64,000 bases of DNA from Bacillota bacterium (lineage in GTDB: Bacteria > Bacillota > Clostridia > Peptostreptococcales > Acidaminobacteraceae), in contig JAOARG010000028.1 of the NCBI GenBank assembly GCA_025210655.1, positions 1 through 64,000 of the forward strand. Direction: 5' to 3'. The notes below the pieces were generated by a model that saw nothing but the letters and a program-made list of their open reading frames with translations, did not search any database and had not been told where the DNA came from. Positions within the stretch are counted from its first letter, which is position 1. Each line of letters begins with the position of its first letter. Both the position numbers and the translations under genes were made by a program. Shown here one piece after another: positions 33,498-43,788 of the stretch.

Positions 33498-36443
33498 ATG
33501 CTGAATAAGTTGAAAAGTAGAGATTATCATATAATTATTGCATTTTCTTTAGTTTTTCTTATTCTTCTTGCTAAGCTTGCAATTATTACAATAGCCCAAG
33601 GGGAATACTATAAAGAAGAAGCTTTAAATAAAATGCTAAAGAAAATTCCCATCGTTGCAAAGCGTGGGGAAATTAGGGATGTAAATGGTAAAATACTTGC
33701 TGGTAATATACCTGCATTCACAGTAAATCTTCTAAACTCAAGTTTGACGACTAAGGACTTTGATAATGTAGCCATATCGGTATTTGATTTATTAGATCCC
33801 AATGGGGAATATGAGTTATCAATGCCTATAGTATATGAAAATGGACACTTTATTTATAGTGCTGATGAGCGAATCCTCCAGTGGCTAAATGAAAATGGAT
33901 ATGAAGATTATGTAGATGCCCAAGTTGTTTACGATGATATAAAGGAGAGGGAGAATATTTCAAGTGAACTTGATTATTTTGAAGTTCAGAGATTTCTTTT
34001 ACTCAAGGGAATTAACCTTCCTATATCAGTAAAGAGTATGAAGTATTTACAAGAGCTTGAAAAGGATAGGTTCCTTGAAGAGTTTAATATAGAAACAGAC
34101 TTGTCCGCAGAGGAAGCCTTTAAGAAATTAAGGGAGTATAAAAGTTTTAAGGTAAGTGAAGAATATGATGATTATACTGCATATAAAATAATCATGCTAA
34201 GATACGCAGTAAAACAAAAGGGTTATAGAAAATATGAACCTATAAGAATCTCAAGTAATGTTGATAAGGAAAGAGCCGTAAAAATAGAAGAGATGTCAAT
34301 GGATTTACCAGGTATTTCTGTCGATGTTGAACCTATCAGATATTATCCTTACAAGGAGCAGGCGGCCCATGTATTAGGATATATGGGTAAAATATCAACT
34401 GAGGGTGAGATTGAGAAGTACGTTAAGGAAAATAAATATCTTAGAAGTGACATTATAGGTAAAGTTGGTATAGAAGGAAACTATGAACTTGACCTTAGGG
34501 GAGAGAATGGTTTTAAGTATATAGAAGTTGATGTATATGGCCAGCTTGTTAGAAACCTTAATGAAAGTGTTTACGGAATTGCAAACAAAGCTTCTAAGGC
34601 TGGTAAAGATATAGATCTTACTATCGATATAGACATACAGAAAAATACTTATGAGAATTTAGAAAAAGCTCTAAAGGCAATTCAAGTAGGTGGGACATAT
34701 AAGAGTAAGTGGGGGGATTATAAGTATCAACCTTATCCTAAAGCAGAATCAGGTGCTGTTGTTGCTGTAAATGTTAAAACTGGAGAAATAATAACTCTGG
34801 TTAACTATCCATCCTATGATGTAAATCTATTCTCAACAGGTATATCTCTTCAGAATTGGAGAGATTTACAACCGGATAACGTTAGGAATCCACTTGCACC
34901 AAGACCACTTTATAATACGGCTACAAGAACGGCGGTTCAGCCTGGTTCAACATACAAGATGATTACAGGATTTGCAGCCCTTGAAGAGGGACTTGATCCA
35001 TATCTCAAAATTTTCTCAGATGGATATATAGATATAGGTAACAATAGATTCGGTTGTTGGTTATGGAATACCTATAGAGCTAAACATGGCCCTACAAATC
35101 TATTTGAAGCAATTGAGGTTTCATGTAACTACTATATGTATAATATATCTACAGGATATAATCACTATAAGGATGAGCCTTTAGATTTTGATATGGATAC
35201 TAAGAAACTTCTTGAATACACTAAAAAGTTTGGATTAAATGATCCTACAGGTATTGAGATTTCAGAATCAGTTAAAGGAGTTCCTGATCCAGAGAAGAAA
35301 AGAAAAATGATTATTTGGGGATTAGAGAGAAAACTTGATAGGGTTCTTGATGAATATTTCCCAGAAGAAATGATGAACAATGAAAAAACAAAGGAAAATA
35401 TCAAAAGTACTATAGTTTCATGGGCAGATGAAAATCCTTCTAGAGGGACACTTATTAGAAGACTTATCGAACTAGGTGCAAATGATGATTACTATATTGT
35501 GCAAAATCTTGCTGATATCATAAAATATGATTATTTCACTCAGCTTAAGTGGTTCAAAGGAGATACATTCAACCTTGCCATAGGTCAAGGTGGTCACCAG
35601 TATACACCAATACAAATGGCTAGGTATATAGCTACTGTGGCTAATGATGGATATTTGAAACCTTTATCAATAATTAAATCAGTTGACTCAGTAGAGCTTG
35701 TAAAAGAAGAAACAGAATTTATTAATCAAAATGACAATATGAAATTCATTAGACAGGCGATGCTTAGGGTTATAAATGGTAAAAGTGGTACAGCAAGAAC
35801 CGCTTTTGTAGATTTCCCAATACAAGCTGCCGGTAAAACAGGTACTGCTGAAAAAGATGGTAGGATTCCTCCTAAGGATGAAGTTAAGTATATCCTTAGT
35901 AATTTAAGAAGAATAGCCCCTTATATTTCTAAGGATGCACTTCAAGAAAAAACAGATGAAATACTAAAGAATCGTCATGGAGAAATAAGTTCTTTACAAT
36001 TATCGAAAAAGGAAATAACAGATGAGGAAGAACTTAATAAGATTGATGAAAAAATAGTTAATCTTGTTAAATCGGGATATCTTACTGAAAGAAGCAGTAT
36101 GAGAGAAGCACTTAAAATATTAAGCAATGATAAAATCACAAATGAAGATATTGATCAGTTTAGGGATACTTACGACAACTACGCATGGTTCGTTTCATTC
36201 GCACCATACGATGATCCAGAAATAGCAGTAGTAGTAATGATCCCACAAGGTGGACACGGAGGCTACGGCGCTCCAGTTGCCAGAGACCTAATGGCTGACT
36301 ACTTCAAGCTTAAAACACAAGAAGAAGTAGAGCAGGAAAAAATCGCAAAAGAAGCTGAAAGAATTGCAAAAGAACAAGAACAGTTAAATCAAGAACAACA
36401 ATTAGAAGAAACTTCACCCGACGGGCAAGCCGTTGCTGAATAA
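33498..36443 (+). CDS. mrdA: Elongasome transpeptidase PBP2 with two inserts
   Basis: This class B penicillin-binding protein is unusually long at 981 residues; E. coli PBP2 has about 630. One membrane helix (about 12-33) and a dimerisation part with RGEIRDVNGKILA lead to the transpeptidase domain: S484 in GSTYK, SCN at 542-544 and KTG at 780-782. Extra helical sequence lies between SCN and KTG (about 595-690) and another insert of about 100 residues lies between KTG and YDNYAWFVSFAPYDDPE (about 787-890). The C-terminal tail (about 940-981) is a charged, Gln/Glu-rich coil. It follows mreD and would work with RodA encoded downstream. Confidence 0.93.
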   Translation: MLNKLKSRDYHIIIAFSLVFLILLAKLAIITIAQGEYYKEEALNKMLKKIPIVAKRGEIRDVNGKILAGNIPAFTVNLLNSSLTTKDFDNVAISVFDLLDPNGEYELSMPIVYENGHFIYSADERILQWLNENGYEDYVDAQVVYDDIKERENISSELDYFEVQRFLLLKGINLPISVKSMKYLQELEKDRFLEEFNIETDLSAEEAFKKLREYKSFKVSEEYDDYTAYKIIMLRYAVKQKGYRKYEPIRISSNVDKERAVKIEEMSMDLPGISVDVEPIRYYPYKEQAAHVLGYMGKISTEGEIEKYVKENKYLRSDIIGKVGIEGNYELDLRGENGFKYIEVDVYGQLVRNLNESVYGIANKASKAGKDIDLTIDIDIQKNTYENLEKALKAIQVGGTYKSKWGDYKYQPYPKAESGAVVAVNVKTGEIITLVNYPSYDVNLFSTGISLQNWRDLQPDNVRNPLAPRPLYNTATRTAVQPGSTYKMITGFAALEEGLDPYLKIFSDGYIDIGNNRFGCWLWNTYRAKHGPTNLFEAIEVSCNYYMYNISTGYNHYKDEPLDFDMDTKKLLEYTKKFGLNDPTGIEISESVKGVPDPEKKRKMIIWGLERKLDRVLDEYFPEEMMNNEKTKENIKSTIVSWADENPSRGTLIRRLIELGANDDYYIVQNLADIIKYDYFTQLKWFKGDTFNLAIGQGGHQYTPIQMARYIATVANDGYLKPLSIIKSVDSVELVKEETEFINQNDNMKFIRQAMLRVINGKSGTARTAFVDFPIQAAGKTGTAEKDGRIPPKDEVKYILSNLRRIAPYISKDALQEKTDEILKNRHGEISSLQLSKKEITDEEELNKIDEKIVNLVKSGYLTERSSMREALKILSNDKITNEDIDQFRDTYDNYAWFVSFAPYDDPEIAVVVMIPQGGHGGYGAPVARDLMADYFKLKTQEEVEQEKIAKEAERIAKEQEQLNQEQQLEETSPDGQAVAE

Positions 36444-36510
36444 ATATTGTTGAATCAATTATTTTATTATATAATAAGAACAAATGATACTCTGTGCTTT
36501 GGAGGTTGCT

Positions 36511-37158
36511 ATGGGGGCAAATAATATAGTAGATTTTAAAGGTCTAAAAGATGGACTGGTAATATATGTACTTAAGGGTGGCATAGATATAGATGCCATG
36601 ATTGAAGCGATAAACAATAAGATTCTGGATAAAGAGAAGTTCTTTAAAGGTGCTAAAATTAAAGGTGTTGAGGGTATTGATCTTAGTGATGATCAAAAGA
36701 TTGATTTAGGATATTTCCTCAAGACTAAGTACAATATGAAAATTGAAAGTCTCTCTTCCAGTAAGACATCAGAAGAAGTTGTTATAATAAAGGAAGAGCC
36801 TGTAAAGAAAGAAGAATTTATGGCAGGTTTCAATCCTGGGGCAACAAAATTCATCAAGTCTACCATTAGATCAGGAACAAGGGTGGAATATGATGGATCA
36901 ATAGTCATACTTGGAGATGTTAATCCTGGTGCAGAAATTATGGCCAAGGGAAACATACTTGTTTTAGGTTCCTTAAGGGGAATCGCACACGCAGGAATAG
37001 GCGGTGATGACAAGGCATTTGTCATATCAATGAAACTCCATCCTACACAGCTGAGGATTGGGGAAATGATAACAAGGTCTCCGGATGATTATAAGCCGGA
37101 ATATCCTGAAATAGCGTATATTAAGGGAAATAATATAATAATAGAACCTATAAATTAA
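36511..37158 (+). CDS. minC: Septum-site inhibitor MinC
   Basis: The 215-residue protein has a weakly conserved N-terminal FtsZ-binding domain and the C-terminal beta-helix domain (TIRSGTRVEYDGSIVILGDV, then GAEIMAKGNILVLGSLRG), which binds MinD. ATG 36511 has GGAGGT 6 nt upstream; an ATG at 36484 in frame has no site. Confidence 0.94.
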   Translation: MGANNIVDFKGLKDGLVIYVLKGGIDIDAMIEAINNKILDKEKFFKGAKIKGVEGIDLSDDQKIDLGYFLKTKYNMKIESLSSSKTSEEVVIIKEEPVKKEEFMAGFNPGATKFIKSTIRSGTRVEYDGSIVILGDVNPGAEIMAKGNILVLGSLRGIAHAGIGGDDKAFVISMKLHPTQLRIGEMITRSPDDYKPEYPEIAYIKGNNIIIEPIN

Positions 37159-37298
37159 GACTTTGAAAAATTACCTACAGTTTATTCTTATCTACAATAT
37201 GTTGGGTTCCATAGTTGATAAGAAGATATATATTGTGAAATAAGAATTTAAAAAGTGATTTATTTAAAGTACTGAACTTAGATTGGGAGGATTTTCTG

Positions 37299-38099
37299 AT
37301 GGGAGAAGTAATAGTAATTACATCTGGAAAAGGTGGCGTTGGTAAAACTACAACAACTGCAAATATTGGTACAGGACTTGCAATGATGGGTAAGAAGGTA
37401 GTAGTAATCGACGCTGATATAGGACTAAGAAATCTTGATGTTGTATTAGGATTAGAAAATAGAATAGTATTTGATATAGTAGACGTTGCAACTGGAGTAT
37501 GTAGACCAAAGCAAGCACTAGTTAGGGATAAAAGATATGATGGTCTTTTCTTTCTTCCAGCAGCTCAAACAAAGGATAAAAATGCAATAAATGAGCAGCA
37601 AATGATTGATTTAGTGGAAGGCTTTAGGGACGAATTTGATTTTATTATAGTTGACTGTCCAGCTGGAATTGAGCAAGGATTTAAGAATGCCATTGCAGGT
37701 GCAGATAGGGCAATCGTAGTTACAACACCAGAAATGTCAGCTGTAAGGGATGCAGATAGAATCATTGGACTATTAGAAGCTGCTGAACTTAACAATCCTA
37801 AGCTTATTGTTAATAGAATTAGGATCGATATGGTAAGAAACGGTGACATGATGGATATTGATGATATTAATGAAATATTAGCAATAGACCTTATTGGTGT
37901 AGTTCCTGATGATGAAGATATTGTAATTTCAACTAATAGAGGTGAGCCGGCTGTAACAATGGAAGCCTCAAGATCAGGAAGAGCATTTAATAATATAGCG
38001 AATAGAATTGCAGGAAATGAAGTTCCGTTTATGGACCTTAATGTTCAAGATGGATTCTTTACAAAGATAGCCAAACTATTTAGTTTAGGCGGAAAGTAG
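37299..38099 (+). CDS. minD: Septum-site ATPase MinD
   Basis: The deviant Walker A GKGGVGKTT near residue 10, the switch segments VVIDADIGLRNLDVVLGLEN and FIIVDCPAGIEQGF, and a C-terminal amphipathic helix (FFTKIAKLF) for membrane binding are all present in 266 residues. MinD carries MinC to the membrane. A gap of 140 nt separates it from minC. Confidence 0.97.
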   Translation: MGEVIVITSGKGGVGKTTTTANIGTGLAMMGKKVVVIDADIGLRNLDVVLGLENRIVFDIVDVATGVCRPKQALVRDKRYDGLFFLPAAQTKDKNAINEQQMIDLVEGFRDEFDFIIVDCPAGIEQGFKNAIAGADRAIVVTTPEMSAVRDADRIIGLLEAAELNNPKLIVNRIRIDMVRNGDMMDIDDINEILAIDLIGVVPDDEDIVISTNRGEPAVTMEASRSGRAFNNIANRIAGNEVPFMDLNVQDGFFTKIAKLFSLGGK

Positions 38100-38111
38100 G
38101 GAGGGAAAAGT

Positions 38112-38378
38112 TTGTTTGATTTATTTAAGCTACTTAAGAAAGATCCTTCAAGCAAGGAGCTTGCAAAAGAAAGGCTTAGGGTAGTGCTTGTAAATGATAG
38201 AACAAAGTGCTCTCCTGAAATAATTGAAACAGTAAAAGGGAACTTATTGGACGTACTATCAAAGTATGTTGATATTGAAGAGGAAGGTCTTGATATCAAG
38301 ATTGAGAATTCGGTTGATGAAACTGATGGAAAGCCTCTACTTACAGCATATATTCCAATTAAAAACTTGAAAAGGTAA
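38112..38378 (+). CDS. minE: Min-system topological factor MinE
   Basis: An 88-residue protein that starts with the membrane-targeting MFDLFKLLKK and has the MinD-binding helix region (AKERLRVVLVNDR). The start is a TTG at 38112 with GGGAGGG upstream. MinE, and not DivIVA alone, points to an oscillating Min system, as in many Clostridia. Confidence 0.94.
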   Translation: MFDLFKLLKKDPSSKELAKERLRVVLVNDRTKCSPEIIETVKGNLLDVLSKYVDIEEEGLDIKIENSVDETDGKPLLTAYIPIKNLKR

Positions 38379-38473
38379 ATTTATTTCGAAAAAATAAAGG
38401 ACATTCCTTTAATAAATATTCTGATAATAAAAATTGAAGCATATTTATTTAGTATTGTTCTTATAGTCAAGCT

Positions 38474-38600
38474 GTTGCCAAGCATTTGGTGAGCAATGGT
38501 TTAACGATTGTAGGGTATAAGACCTTATAACAATTGTTAAACCATTGTTTGACAATTGCTAGGCTACTGCTAAGCGGGGCAGTCTTTTTACGACTGGCCC
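38474..38600. repeat. Hairpin element with GCTAGGCT linkers
   Basis: CAATGGTTTAAC (38494-38505) pairs perfectly with GTTAAACCATTG (38536-38547); inside, ATTGT pairs with ACAAT and TATAAG with CTTATA, giving 23 paired positions. GCTAGGCT (38558) and GCTAAGC (38569) follow, the same two linkers as at 13556-13585. CAGTC/GACTG lies at about 38579-38595. The gap separates minE and rodA. Confidence 0.7.
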
Positions 38601-38623
38601 AGTTTCTATGTGAGGGGGTTAAC

Positions 38624-39736
38624 ATGTTTAATAGAAAGCTCCTAAGGAATCTTGACTTCACACTGATAGCCCTGGTACTTGTGATTTTTACTTTAGGTTT
38701 AGTAATGATTGCGACTGCCACAAATGTAAATGAGTTGGGCCTTACAAGACAAGTTAAGATTCAATTTATAGGATTTATAATAGGAACCGTCATGTTACTA
38801 TGTATTTTAGCCATAGATTACAACACCTTTGGAGATTTTTATAAATCAATATATGTTATCTCCATACTATTCTTACTCAGTGTATATATACCTGGACTTG
38901 GAATAGTAAGAAATAACGCTAGATCTTGGATCAATCTAGGAATAATTGATTTGCAAACTTCAGAGATTGCCAAAATAGGATTTATACTTTCATATGCTAA
39001 GTTTTTAGAACTGAGAAAAGGGCAGCTTAATACTATAAAGGATTTGATTGGACCGGTAGCTTTTATATTACCATTCCTATTACTCCTTTTAAAACAGCCA
39101 GATCTAGGTTCTGCATTAGTATTTTTAAGCATAGCCTTTGGAATGTTATATGTAAGTGGTCTAAATTATAAAATTATTTTTGCAGGGATAGTAGGGGCTG
39201 TAGTTTCACTACCCCTTATATATAAAATGATGAAACCACATCAAAGGATAAGAATTGATGCATATCTAAATCCTCAGGATTTATCACTTCCGGGAAATTA
39301 TCATGTATTCCAGTCTAAAATAACAATAGGTTCAGGAGGAGTATATGGTAAGGGACTATTTATGGGTCAATATCATAGATATGATTACTTACCAGTTCAA
39401 GAAACAGACTTTATTTATGCTGTTCTTGGTGAAGAACTTGGTTTTGTAGGAGGAGCTGTTGTAATAGCTCTGTATTTTATGTTTCTCATGAGAATGCTAA
39501 CAATCTCAAGAAAGTCAAAAGATTTATATGGTTCCCTAGTTGCGGTGGGAATAACTTTTATGTTTGCATTCCAAATAATTGAGAATATCGGTATGACAAT
39601 GGGAGTAATGCCAGTTACAGGTGTTACATTACCATTTATAAGTTATGGAGGAAGTTCTGTTATTACCAGTCTTCTTTCAATCGGACTTCTTCTTAATGTT
39701 TATATGAGAAGAAAAAGAATCAGTTTTAGTCTATAG
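38624..39736 (+). CDS. rodA: Peptidoglycan glycosyltransferase RodA (SEDS family)
   Basis: The 370-residue protein has about ten membrane helices. SEDS signatures are NNARSWINLG, LLKQPDLGSALVFL, and the late GVTLPFISYGGSSVI. RodA polymerises glycan in side-wall synthesis with PBP2 encoded 2 kb upstream. ATG 38624 has GAGGGGG 6 nt upstream; an upstream in-frame start at 38534 would begin inside the hairpin element. Confidence 0.95.
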   Translation: MFNRKLLRNLDFTLIALVLVIFTLGLVMIATATNVNELGLTRQVKIQFIGFIIGTVMLLCILAIDYNTFGDFYKSIYVISILFLLSVYIPGLGIVRNNARSWINLGIIDLQTSEIAKIGFILSYAKFLELRKGQLNTIKDLIGPVAFILPFLLLLLKQPDLGSALVFLSIAFGMLYVSGLNYKIIFAGIVGAVVSLPLIYKMMKPHQRIRIDAYLNPQDLSLPGNYHVFQSKITIGSGGVYGKGLFMGQYHRYDYLPVQETDFIYAVLGEELGFVGGAVVIALYFMFLMRMLTISRKSKDLYGSLVAVGITFMFAFQIIENIGMTMGVMPVTGVTLPFISYGGSSVITSLLSIGLLLNVYMRRKRISFSL

Positions 39737-39780
39737 TAGGATACTTGGACATAATTAATTAGAACTTTGGAGGAAACACA

Positions 39781-41616
39781 ATGTTAGATAAGTTAGATGA
39801 TATCTTATACAGAGTTGAAAAACCTGGAAGATATATAGGGGAAGAAATTAACATGGTCGAAAAAGACCTTGGAAAAGTTACAACTAGATTTGGTTTTGCT
39901 TTTCCTGATATTTATGAAGTTGGTATGTCATATCTTGGTCTTCATATCATATATGGTCTTATGAACGAAAGAGAAGATCTTTACTGTGAAAGAATATTTT
40001 CACCATGGGTTGATATGGAAGCTGAGATGCGAAAGGAAGAAATGCCACTATTTACACTTGAGACAAAAACACCTATAAAAGAATTAGATATTATAGGAAT
40101 AACACTTCAGTATGAGCTTTCTTATACAAATATACTAAATCTTATGGATTTAGGAAATATTCCATTAAGAACAAGTGAAAGAACTGAAGATGATCCTATT
40201 ATCTTTGCGGGTGGCCCTTGTGCCTATAATCCAGAGCCTCTTGCTGGAATAATAGATTTCTTTATTATGGGTGAAGGGGAAGATGTCCTTAATGAAGTGA
40301 TGGACGAGATGAATTATAAAAAGGAAAATGGCCTTACTAAGGCTCAGTTCCTTGAAAGAATAGTAAAAATTGAAGGTATTTATATACCGGAGTTTTATGA
40401 AATTATTTATAAAGAAGATAAGACAATTGAAGAAATGCGTCCTTTAAAAGAAGGATATCCTGTGAAAGTAAAAAAGAGAATTATGAAGGATATGAATGAA
40501 AGTTATTATCCAGAAAAATTCATAGTTCCATACCTTGAAGTAGTTCATGGTAGAGTAATGACTGAAATCTTCAGGGGTTGTACAAGAGGTTGTAGATTCT
40601 GTCAGGCTGGTATGATCTATAGACCTGTAAGGGAGAAGTCGCCTGAGAAGATTATAGAGAGTTCTTTAAAGCTTTTAGAAACAACTGGATATGAAGAATT
40701 ATCTCTTACTTCATTATCTACATTGGATCATACAGCTATTAAGCAAATTGTAACTACACTTATGGAGAAAAATAGTGATAAGAAGATAGGTCTATCACTT
40801 CCTTCATTAAGACTTGATTCATTCTCTATGGAAATACTTCAGGAAATTCAGAAAATCAGAAAGACTGGACTTACATTTGCTCCAGAAGCTGGTACTCAAA
40901 GGATGAGAGATGTAATCAATAAAGGTGTTACAGAAGACAATCTATTTGATACCCTTACTGAAGTTTTTAATCTTGGATGGTCAAAGGTTAAATTATATTT
41001 TATGATTGGACTTCCATATGAAACAGACGAGGATATTGAAGGAATAGCTAAGCTTGGACAACAAGCCCTTGGAATCTATAGAAATACACCTAAGGAAAAC
41101 AGAGGAAGAGGTGGTTCTATTACACTTTCAGCAAGCTGTTTTGTACCTAAACCATTCACACCATTCCAGTGGTTTGCACAAAATCCTGTAGATGAATTCT
41201 CAAGAAAAGCATATTTCCTTAAGGATGCAATAAATAGCAAGCATATCAAGTACCAATACCATGATTCAAAGACATCTTATCTTGAGGGTGTATTTGCTAG
41301 GGGTGATAGACGACTTTCTGAAGTACTAATCAAGGCATTTGAACTTGGTTGTAAGTTTGATGGTTGGGGAGAGTACTTTGATTTTGATGCTTGGATGAAA
41401 GCATTTGAAGAGCTGGGAGTAGATCCAGATTTTTATAACTTAAGAGAAAGGGATTATGAAGAGATCCTTCCTTGGGACTTCATTGATGTTGGAGTAACTA
41501 AGAAATTCCTAATCAGAGAAAATGAAAAAGCAAAAAATGGTGAAACAACTGGAAACTGTATGGATACATGTGGTGGTTGTGGAGTTAATACTGGTTTCTT
41601 AGGAGGGCTTTGCTAA
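39781..41616 (+). CDS. B12-binding-type radical SAM protein (TIGR03960 family)
   Basis: The 611-residue protein has an N-terminal B12-binding-like domain and a radical SAM core with C267-x3-C271-x2-C274 (FRGCTRGCRFCQAG), the three ligands of the iron-sulfur cluster. GMSYLGLHIIYGLMN and the late CMDTCGGCG are also seen. The family is always paired with the DUF2344 protein that follows here, overlapping by one base. Its substrate is not known to me; a link to tRNA or ribosome maturation is often proposed because of the RNase G and L21 neighbours. Confidence 0.9.
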   Translation: MLDKLDDILYRVEKPGRYIGEEINMVEKDLGKVTTRFGFAFPDIYEVGMSYLGLHIIYGLMNEREDLYCERIFSPWVDMEAEMRKEEMPLFTLETKTPIKELDIIGITLQYELSYTNILNLMDLGNIPLRTSERTEDDPIIFAGGPCAYNPEPLAGIIDFFIMGEGEDVLNEVMDEMNYKKENGLTKAQFLERIVKIEGIYIPEFYEIIYKEDKTIEEMRPLKEGYPVKVKKRIMKDMNESYYPEKFIVPYLEVVHGRVMTEIFRGCTRGCRFCQAGMIYRPVREKSPEKIIESSLKLLETTGYEELSLTSLSTLDHTAIKQIVTTLMEKNSDKKIGLSLPSLRLDSFSMEILQEIQKIRKTGLTFAPEAGTQRMRDVINKGVTEDNLFDTLTEVFNLGWSKVKLYFMIGLPYETDEDIEGIAKLGQQALGIYRNTPKENRGRGGSITLSASCFVPKPFTPFQWFAQNPVDEFSRKAYFLKDAINSKHIKYQYHDSKTSYLEGVFARGDRRLSEVLIKAFELGCKFDGWGEYFDFDAWMKAFEELGVDPDFYNLRERDYEEILPWDFIDVGVTKKFLIRENEKAKNGETTGNCMDTCGGCGVNTGFLGGLC

Positions 41617-42311
41617 TGTACGTATTAAGACTTAAATATAGAAAAATAGGTGCCCTTAAATTTGTATCTCACCTTGAAACATTAAAGATGGTAGAAAGAT
41701 CATTCAGAAGAGCTAAATTGCCACTAAGCTTTTCACAGGGATTTAATCCCCATCCTAAAATGTCATTTGCAGCACCATTATCAGTTGGTATAGCAAGTGA
41801 TGGAGAATATATGGATGTTGAACTGGATGAAAAAATAGATATAGATGAGTTTATTAAAGATCATAGTAAGTATTTTCCTAAGAACTTTATTCTTGTTAAG
41901 GGAAAATATGTAGAGGGAAAGAAAAAACTTATGAGCCTTGTTTCTATGGCTTCTTATGCTGTGACATTTGAAACTGAAAAGCCTTATACAAAGGAAGAAG
42001 TTGAAAATGAAATTAAGAAATTTATGTCACTAGAAGATATTATCCTTGAGAGAGTAAATAAAAGAAAAAAGAAGGTCGTTAGAAATATTAGACCTTCAGT
42101 TAAGGATATAAAAGTACTACAATATGTTGATAAGATTATGCTAAAACTAGATTTATCAACAGGCTCAGTTGAAAATCTTAATCCAAAGACTGCTGTAGAG
42201 AAGATAAATGAGCATACAGATATTGATGTTGTTTTAGATACTATAAGAGTTCATAGAATTGAAATGTTTGCCGAGAAAAATGGGAAATATGTAACATTAA
42301 TGGATTATTAA
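41616..42311 (+). CDS. DUF2344 (TIGR03936) partner of the radical SAM protein
   Basis: The 231-residue protein begins with VLRLKYRKIGALKFVSHLE and has SQGFNPHPKMSFAAPLSVG, both typical of DUF2344. ATG 41616 shares one base with the stop of the radical SAM gene; AGGAGGG lies 8 nt upstream. In some lineages the two are fused into one protein, so they are thought to act together. Confidence 0.9.
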   Translation: MYVLRLKYRKIGALKFVSHLETLKMVERSFRRAKLPLSFSQGFNPHPKMSFAAPLSVGIASDGEYMDVELDEKIDIDEFIKDHSKYFPKNFILVKGKYVEGKKKLMSLVSMASYAVTFETEKPYTKEEVENEIKKFMSLEDIILERVNKRKKKVVRNIRPSVKDIKVLQYVDKIMLKLDLSTGSVENLNPKTAVEKINEHTDIDVVLDTIRVHRIEMFAEKNGKYVTLMDY

Positions 42312-42332
42312 TAGTCAAATCGGAGTGATAAT

Positions 42333-43778
42333 ATGAAACAGTTACTGTTAGAAGACGGTATCTTGTACGAAAAAATTGCCCTGATTGAAGATGGTAAACT
42401 TCAAGATTTTCATATATCAAAGAAAGATAATTCCGTAAAAAAAGGCGATATTTTTCTAGGCAAGGTAGTAAATATATTAGATGGTATGGATAGTGCTTTC
42501 CTTGACATTGGATTGAAGACAAATGGATATCTTCATATACAAGATATCATTGGAAAAAATGATATTAAAAATAAGGATATAAAAGTGTCTATCAGTAATC
42601 TTTTGAAAAAGGGAAGGGACTATGTAGTACAGGTTATTAAAGAGCCTGCTGGAACAAAGGGACCAAAGCTGACAATGAAACCAAGTATTTCAGGTAAATA
42701 CTCAGTCCTTTTAATAGAAGATACATCAGTTAAGGTATCAAGAAAAATAATAGAAAAAGAAACACGAGATAAGTACCATGAGGCTGCAAAGGATGTTCTT
42801 TATGGACTGCCATACGGTGCCATTATACGTACAGAGTGTATAGAGGTAACGGTTGAGGAGTTTGTAAATGACTTAAAATCTCTCATTGCAAAATGGGGTC
42901 AGCTTTCAAAGGGAATAGAAATAAGTAGAGCTCCAAAACTTATATATTCAGGTGAAAATATATATGATCACTTGAAAAATGATTTTTTACAAAGAGATAT
43001 TGATAAAATAATCTGTGTTAATGATGAAGAAAAATCATCAGTATCTAAGATTGTTGATCAACTAGGTGAAGATTATAATACTGAAGTTGTTCTTCATAAA
43101 GAAAATGTATCTTTATTTAGGGATTTTAATGTAGAATCTCAGATTGAAGAATCATTAGGAAAAAAGGTAAATATAGAAGATGGTGGATTTTTATATATAG
43201 AAGAAACTGAAGCCATGACTATAATTGATGTCAATTCAGGAAAGTATATAGGGAAGTATGATACAGAAAAAACATTTCTTGATATGAACATGAGAGCAGC
43301 AAAAGAAATAGCCCGTCAATTAAGAATTAGGAATACAGGTGGAATAGTTCTGATTGATTTTATTGATATGAAAAAAGAGTCAAGTAGAAAAAAAGTAATA
43401 GGTCTATTGCAAGAAGAATTTATAAAGGATAGAAATGGCTGTAACATACTTGGCTTTACAAGACTGGGTTTCCTAGAAATGACTAGGAAAAAGCAGCAAA
43501 AGTCTATCAAGGAGCTTTTAACATGGCCATGTAGCTTTTGTGATGGTGAAGGTTTTCTTATAAATAGTGATTACATGATGAATCATGTAATTGAAGAAAT
43601 AAGAAGAATAATTAGGCACCATCAATCTAGTAAGATACAATTTAAGGTTTCTAGAATTTTTTATGAAAATATTGATAAAAAATTCATTGAAATAATTTCC
43701 GAAGAGTATGGTGTCAGTATTGAATTTACTGTAGATGAAGAACTTTTTCAATTGCCAAAAATAAAACGTATTGGTTAG
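42333..43778 (+). CDS. rng: Ribonuclease G/E family endoribonuclease
   Basis: The 481-residue protein has an S1 domain (about 35-110; KVVNILDGMDSAFLDIG), then the catalytic core with D299 in TIIDVNSGKY and D342 in IVLIDFIDM, which match the two metal-binding aspartates of E. coli RNase E, and a Zn-link motif C-x2-C in WPCSFCDGEGF. The length matches RNase G without the long scaffold tail of RNase E. Family enzymes process rRNA and mRNA 5' ends. Confidence 0.93.
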   Translation: MKQLLLEDGILYEKIALIEDGKLQDFHISKKDNSVKKGDIFLGKVVNILDGMDSAFLDIGLKTNGYLHIQDIIGKNDIKNKDIKVSISNLLKKGRDYVVQVIKEPAGTKGPKLTMKPSISGKYSVLLIEDTSVKVSRKIIEKETRDKYHEAAKDVLYGLPYGAIIRTECIEVTVEEFVNDLKSLIAKWGQLSKGIEISRAPKLIYSGENIYDHLKNDFLQRDIDKIICVNDEEKSSVSKIVDQLGEDYNTEVVLHKENVSLFRDFNVESQIEESLGKKVNIEDGGFLYIEETEAMTIIDVNSGKYIGKYDTEKTFLDMNMRAAKEIARQLRIRNTGGIVLIDFIDMKKESSRKKVIGLLQEEFIKDRNGCNILGFTRLGFLEMTRKKQQKSIKELLTWPCSFCDGEGFLINSDYMMNHVIEEIRRIIRHHQSSKIQFKVSRIFYENIDKKFIEIISEEYGVSIEFTVDEELFQLPKIKRIG

Positions 43779-43788
43779 CAAAAATCTA

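Noticed and set aside
38534-38623. Upstream start for rodA
   Set aside because: It begins in the hairpin element and has no ribosome site; ATG 38624 gives the usual RodA length.
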